Of a stretch of 64,000 nt of DNA, positions 61,438-64,000 are shown piece after piece. This stretch comes from Kibdelosporangium persicum (GTDB lineage: Bacteria > Actinomycetota > Actinomycetes > Mycobacteriales > Pseudonocardiaceae). A program made the position numbers and the translations under genes. The stretch's first letter is position 1; each line of letters opens with the position of its first letter. The notes below the pieces were generated by a model. It ran no database searches. It saw only the letters and a program-made list of their open reading frames with translations, and was not told the DNA's origin. The stretch lies in NCBI RefSeq assembly GCF_013280595.1, contig NZ_JAAATY010000009.1:186001-250000 (forward strand), read 5' to 3'.

Positions 61438-62256
61438 TCAGCCGATCAGCCGAGTGCCGCCCCAGTCCTGGCCGACCCGCACCGGCGTGTACTCCCCGTT
61501 GTCCTGGAGCGTGAACTCGTACAGGTCGCCGTTGGTCAGGATCACCAGGAAATGCTGGAAGTCGGTACCGACGATGAGCCGGACGGCGGTGAAGTCCGCG
61601 ACGTCGAACCGGGTCTCCCGCAGGGCGTGGCCGGCCGACTCGAAGTCGTACCACTCCGACACCGCGCCCGCGCCTTCGATCTCGATGAAGTCGACGAAGT
61701 CCTTGCCCGCGATCGCCCTGGTGTTGTCCCACTGCGTGCCGATCGGGTCGTACCCGGTGATGGAGTAGTTACCGTCGAAGTACCAGACGCGCAGGTCACC
61801 CAGGTTGTTGATCTCCAGGAACGCGTTCGGCGCGACACCGCTGACCAGCCTGGCGGGCTCCCAGCCCTGGCCGACGTTCTTCTCGGTGTAGAACGAGCCG
61901 TTCCACGTCCACAGCGACAGCCGGAAATCGCCCTTGATCTCGATGAAGTGGGTTTCGTCCAGGCTCGTGATCGCCCTGGTGTTCGCCCAGTCGGTGCCCC
62001 GCACCTGCGGGACGAAGCTCGCACCGGCCCTGGTCCAGTACACCAGCTGCCCGGCGCCGTTGATTTCCAGGAACGAGTGGCCGTTGGTCCGCTCGGCCGA
62101 AACGTCCCGCTGTTCGGTGATGGTCGTGCCGGGGACCAGCGGCTTGCCGAAGTCGTCGCCCGCCGCTGATCCCGTTCCCGCCGCGCCGGCCAATCCTGTG
62201 CCGATCAGCCCCGCGGCGGCCACACCCCTGATGAGTACAGACTTGATGGTTCGCAC
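61438..62256 (-). CDS. Secreted five-repeat beta-propeller protein, paralogue 3
   Basis: A 272-residue precursor with a signal peptide of different sequence (VLIRGVAAAGLIGTGLAGAAG), so its export region has diverged more than its repeats. The mature part has the five repeats (HSFLEINGAGQLVYWTRAG, THFIEIKGDFRLSLWTWNG, NAFLEINNLGDLRVWYFDG) and ends TRLIG. A degenerate upstream element CCACACCGTTG lies at 62325-62335. It probably folds as a five-bladed propeller outside the cell. Confidence 0.8.
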   Translation of the reverse strand: MRTIKSVLIRGVAAAGLIGTGLAGAAGTGSAAGDDFGKPLVPGTTITEQRDVSAERTNGHSFLEINGAGQLVYWTRAGASFVPQVRGTDWANTRAITSLDETHFIEIKGDFRLSLWTWNGSFYTEKNVGQGWEPARLVSGVAPNAFLEINNLGDLRVWYFDGNYSITGYDPIGTQWDNTRAIAGKDFVDFIEIEGAGAVSEWYDFESAGHALRETRFDVADFTAVRLIVGTDFQHFLVILTNGDLYEFTLQDNGEYTPVRVGQDWGGTRLIG

Positions 62257-62324
62257 TGTTCCCGCCCCTCCGTACCTCTGTCGGGAAGTACGGCAACAGC
62301 GTCACCCGAGGCGCCACACGAAGA

Positions 62325-62335
62325 CCACACCGTTG
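62325..62335 (-). promoter_or_regulatory. Degenerate upstream element of paralogue 3
   Basis: CCACACCGTTG, two differences from CAACACTGTTG, followed on the plus strand by CGCCACAGCGGAAAT, 69 bp from the GTG. Confidence 0.5.
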
Positions 62336-62351
62336 CGCCACAGCGGAAATG

Positions 62352-63077
62352 TCAGCCGATCAGCCGAGCGTTGTTCCATCCGGTGCCGCGCTGCACCTTC
62401 ACGTAGCCGAGCTCGGGATCGAGGGTGTACTCGAACAGGTCACCCGCGGGCGTGTCGACCACGAGGAACCGGTCGAGGTCCAGACCGGCGATCAACCGGG
62501 CGTCGGAAAGGTCCATACCATCGTGGTGCACCTCCTGGACGCCCTGTCCCCAGCCGAAGTCGTACCAGTCGGACAGCCCGCCGGTGCCCTTGACCTCCAT
62601 GAAGTTGATGTTGCCCTTGCCCGCGATCAGCCGGGTGGCACCCCAGTTCGAGCCGATCACCGACCTGGTCAGCTGGTTGGACGCGGTGAACTCCCACAGC
62701 ACGAGTTCGCCGGCCGTGTTGATCTCGATGAACCGGTTGGACGCGATGCCCGCGATCAGCCGCGCGGGCTGCCAGCCCTGGCCGACCACGTCCTCCGCGT
62801 AGTGCTGGCCGGTCCACGTCCACTTCGCCAGCCGGTAGTCCGGCTTGATCTCCAGGAACGTGTTCGTGTCGAGGCTGGTGATGGCGTGCGTCCCGTCCCA
62901 GTCGCTGCCCCGCACGTGGTTGGCGAAGGTGTTGCCGGACCTCGCCCAGTACACCAACTGACCCTGGTTGTTGACCTCGATGAACGAATGACCGCCGGTC
63001 GACTGGATGCCGATCGACTCGGCAGCCTGCACCATGCCCGTTCCAGCCCCGTCCGCGAGCACCTTCTTGGCTTCCAT
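62352..63077 (-). CDS. Five-repeat beta-propeller protein without signal peptide, paralogue 4
   Basis: A 241-residue paralogue with the five repeats (HSFIEVNNQGQLVYWARSG, NTFLEIKPDYRLAKWTW, NRFIEINTAGELVLWEF) and ending ARLIG. The N-terminus (MEAKKVLADGAG) has no hydrophobic stretch, and neither do in-frame codons further upstream, so it is either cytoplasmic or has lost its export signal. ATG 63077 has AGGGGA at 7 nt. The 315 bp upstream, to the regulator at 63393, hold its promoter region and a weak copy of the shared element near 63248. Confidence 0.78.
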   Translation of the reverse strand: MEAKKVLADGAGTGMVQAAESIGIQSTGGHSFIEVNNQGQLVYWARSGNTFANHVRGSDWDGTHAITSLDTNTFLEIKPDYRLAKWTWTGQHYAEDVVGQGWQPARLIAGIASNRFIEINTAGELVLWEFTASNQLTRSVIGSNWGATRLIAGKGNINFMEVKGTGGLSDWYDFGWGQGVQEVHHDGMDLSDARLIAGLDLDRFLVVDTPAGDLFEYTLDPELGYVKVQRGTGWNNARLIG

Positions 63078-63392
63078 CGCACCGTCCCCTCTGCTCCGTT
63101 CGGCCCTACACCTGGTCATCGCTCGACGGGAGAAATTCATCACTCGATTACCCGGGTGAAACTGCATCGTGTCCGAACCTTGTCGTGGCCCCGGCCGGTG
63201 CGGCCTGGTCGCGCCGGCAAACCGATGGCCGATCCCGGCGGGAAGCACCACACTCCTGCAGCACGACGGAAACATTCCGGTCACGTCCGGCGATGCACAT
63301 ACCAAGAGGGGGCAGTCTGCCGTGCAGGGCAACCTGGGACTGGGGCGGCACGTCTTGAAGGGAAGGGGTGGCTTCGCACTGGGGGGTCTGAG

Positions 63393-64000
63393 GTGCTGAG
63401 GATTCATTTCACTACTGCTGACTTGATCCGTACCCGGGTGGCCGCTGCCGCGGATCCGTTCTGGGAGATGGTCCTCAGCCGTCGCAGATTGTTCGAACAG
63501 GACACTGCGCTGGTCATGAGACCGTGGGTGGAACAGATGCGGCCGCAGTCCGGATCGGCACTGCTGCGGCCAGGTTTGGTCGCGTTGGCCGCGTTGAGCC
63601 CGAAAGGGCCGTACTTTCCCGACTTCATGACGCCAGGCGAAGCCGCCGGGGGTTTCGACTCGGGCATGCAGGCCGTGTTGAGCACGCCGAAGTCCCGGCT
63701 GAGCGCGGAGATCGCCCACCTAGCCGCTTCGGCGGACGTGCCGGCGTGGGTACGCCGGGTGGCCGACGGCGAACCCGAGGTTCTGGCCGCTTTGGACCAG
63801 TCCTTGCGGTCGTACTACGAGACGGCGATCAAGCCGCTGGACACGCAGATCCAGTCCAGAGTGGACGCCGACAGGCAGCGCCGTGGCCGGGACCTCCTCG
63901 ACGGCGGCATCGACCAGTTGCTGACCGGTTTCGCGCCGATGATGCGATGGCGCGCGCCGGTGCTGGAGGTCGACTATCCCGTCACGCGGGACCTGTACCT
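63393..64000 (+). CDS. ArsR-type transcriptional regulator, N-terminal part (cut by window edge)
   Basis: GTG 63393 opens a frame running to the window end (202 codons). The sequence LRIHFTTADLIRTRVAAAADPFWEMVLS and the following helical region (RPGLVALAALSPKGPYFPDFMTP) match the N-terminal DUF5937-like domain that precedes a winged helix in many actinobacterial ArsR-type regulators. The DNA-binding domain lies beyond the window. It is divergent from paralogue 4 and could control the propeller array, an inference from position only. Confidence 0.72.
   Translation, partial: MLRIHFTTADLIRTRVAAAADPFWEMVLSRRRLFEQDTALVMRPWVEQMRPQSGSALLRPGLVALAALSPKGPYFPDFMTPGEAAGGFDSGMQAVLSTPKSRLSAEIAHLAASADVPAWVRRVADGEPEVLAALDQSLRSYYETAIKPLDTQIQSRVDADRQRRGRDLLDGGIDQLLTGFAPMMRWRAPVLEVDYPVTRDLY

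Overview
The window is chromosomal DNA of a high-GC actinomycete, most likely of the order Pseudonocardiales. The evidence is uniform GC-rich codon use, a WhiB regulator, frequent GTG starts, leaderless promoters of the form TANNNT plus 6-7 nt plus start codon, a short SRP RNA directly upstream of dnaX, and conserved gene order with Mycobacterium tuberculosis Rv3678c-Rv3683 (RidA, two ArsA-like ATPases, WhiB4, PonA2, metallophosphoesterase) and Rv3708c-Rv3721c (asd, ask, leuA, recR, ybaB, Ami1-like amidase, dnaX). The genus cannot be fixed from sequence alone.

Layout. 0-11.4 kb: a NUDIX fragment, a Gfo/Idh/MocA oxidoreductase, a cluster of four DnaA boxes, two paralogous unknown proteins, then the RidA/DUF4177/ArsA-ArsA/WhiB4/PonA2/YqeY/metallophosphoesterase core ending in tRNA-Pro. 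12-18.5 kb: S9 peptidase, a redox-stress group (FMN reductase, Ohr, Dps), an alpha/beta hydrolase, a Fur-family regulator and an MFS transporter. 18.5-29.6 kb: lysC-asd, a PIG-V-like mannosyltransferase, nitroreductase, secreted trypsin-like protease, SRP RNA, dnaX, an autoregulated TetR/DUF4267 pair, a lipoprotein amidase, and ybaB-recR-kinase. 29.7-42 kb: two complete peptide-type ABC transporter operons in tandem. 42-51.4 kb: LacI regulator, an unrecognised two-gene membrane module, DUF4190 protein, leuA, twin small membrane proteins, a TetR/FMN-reductase divergent pair, an RpiB-family protein and an SDR enzyme.

51.5-55.2 kb is an accessory, partly decayed stretch: a frameshifted aminoglycoside-phosphotransferase-like gene, an intact 43-residue RiPP-like precursor, a radical-SAM maturase that has lost its catalytic core by in-frame deletion, an AAA ATPase, integrase debris, and tRNA-Ser followed by 87-bp hairpin repeats. 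55.2-64 kb is an extracellular-function block: a secreted lamin-tail/endonuclease-exonuclease-phosphatase protein, a BNR-type secreted protein, and a tandem array of four paralogues predicted to fold as five-bladed beta-propellers, three of them sharing a clear palindromic upstream element. The window ends in a partial ArsR-type regulator.

The most unusual items are: (1) the RiPP precursor beside a core-deleted radical-SAM protein; (2) the four-gene propeller array; (3) a MITE family with CTAG targets sitting on stop codons (two copies, 9.6 and 48.8 kb); (4) repeat/hairpin modules placed downstream of all three stable RNA genes; (5) a DnaA-box cluster far from any dnaA/dnaN; (6) twin CTAGC-N3-GCTAG operators flanking a divergent TetR promoter. 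Start codons, domain calls and motifs come from reading the sequence; family functions come from general knowledge; no database search was run.
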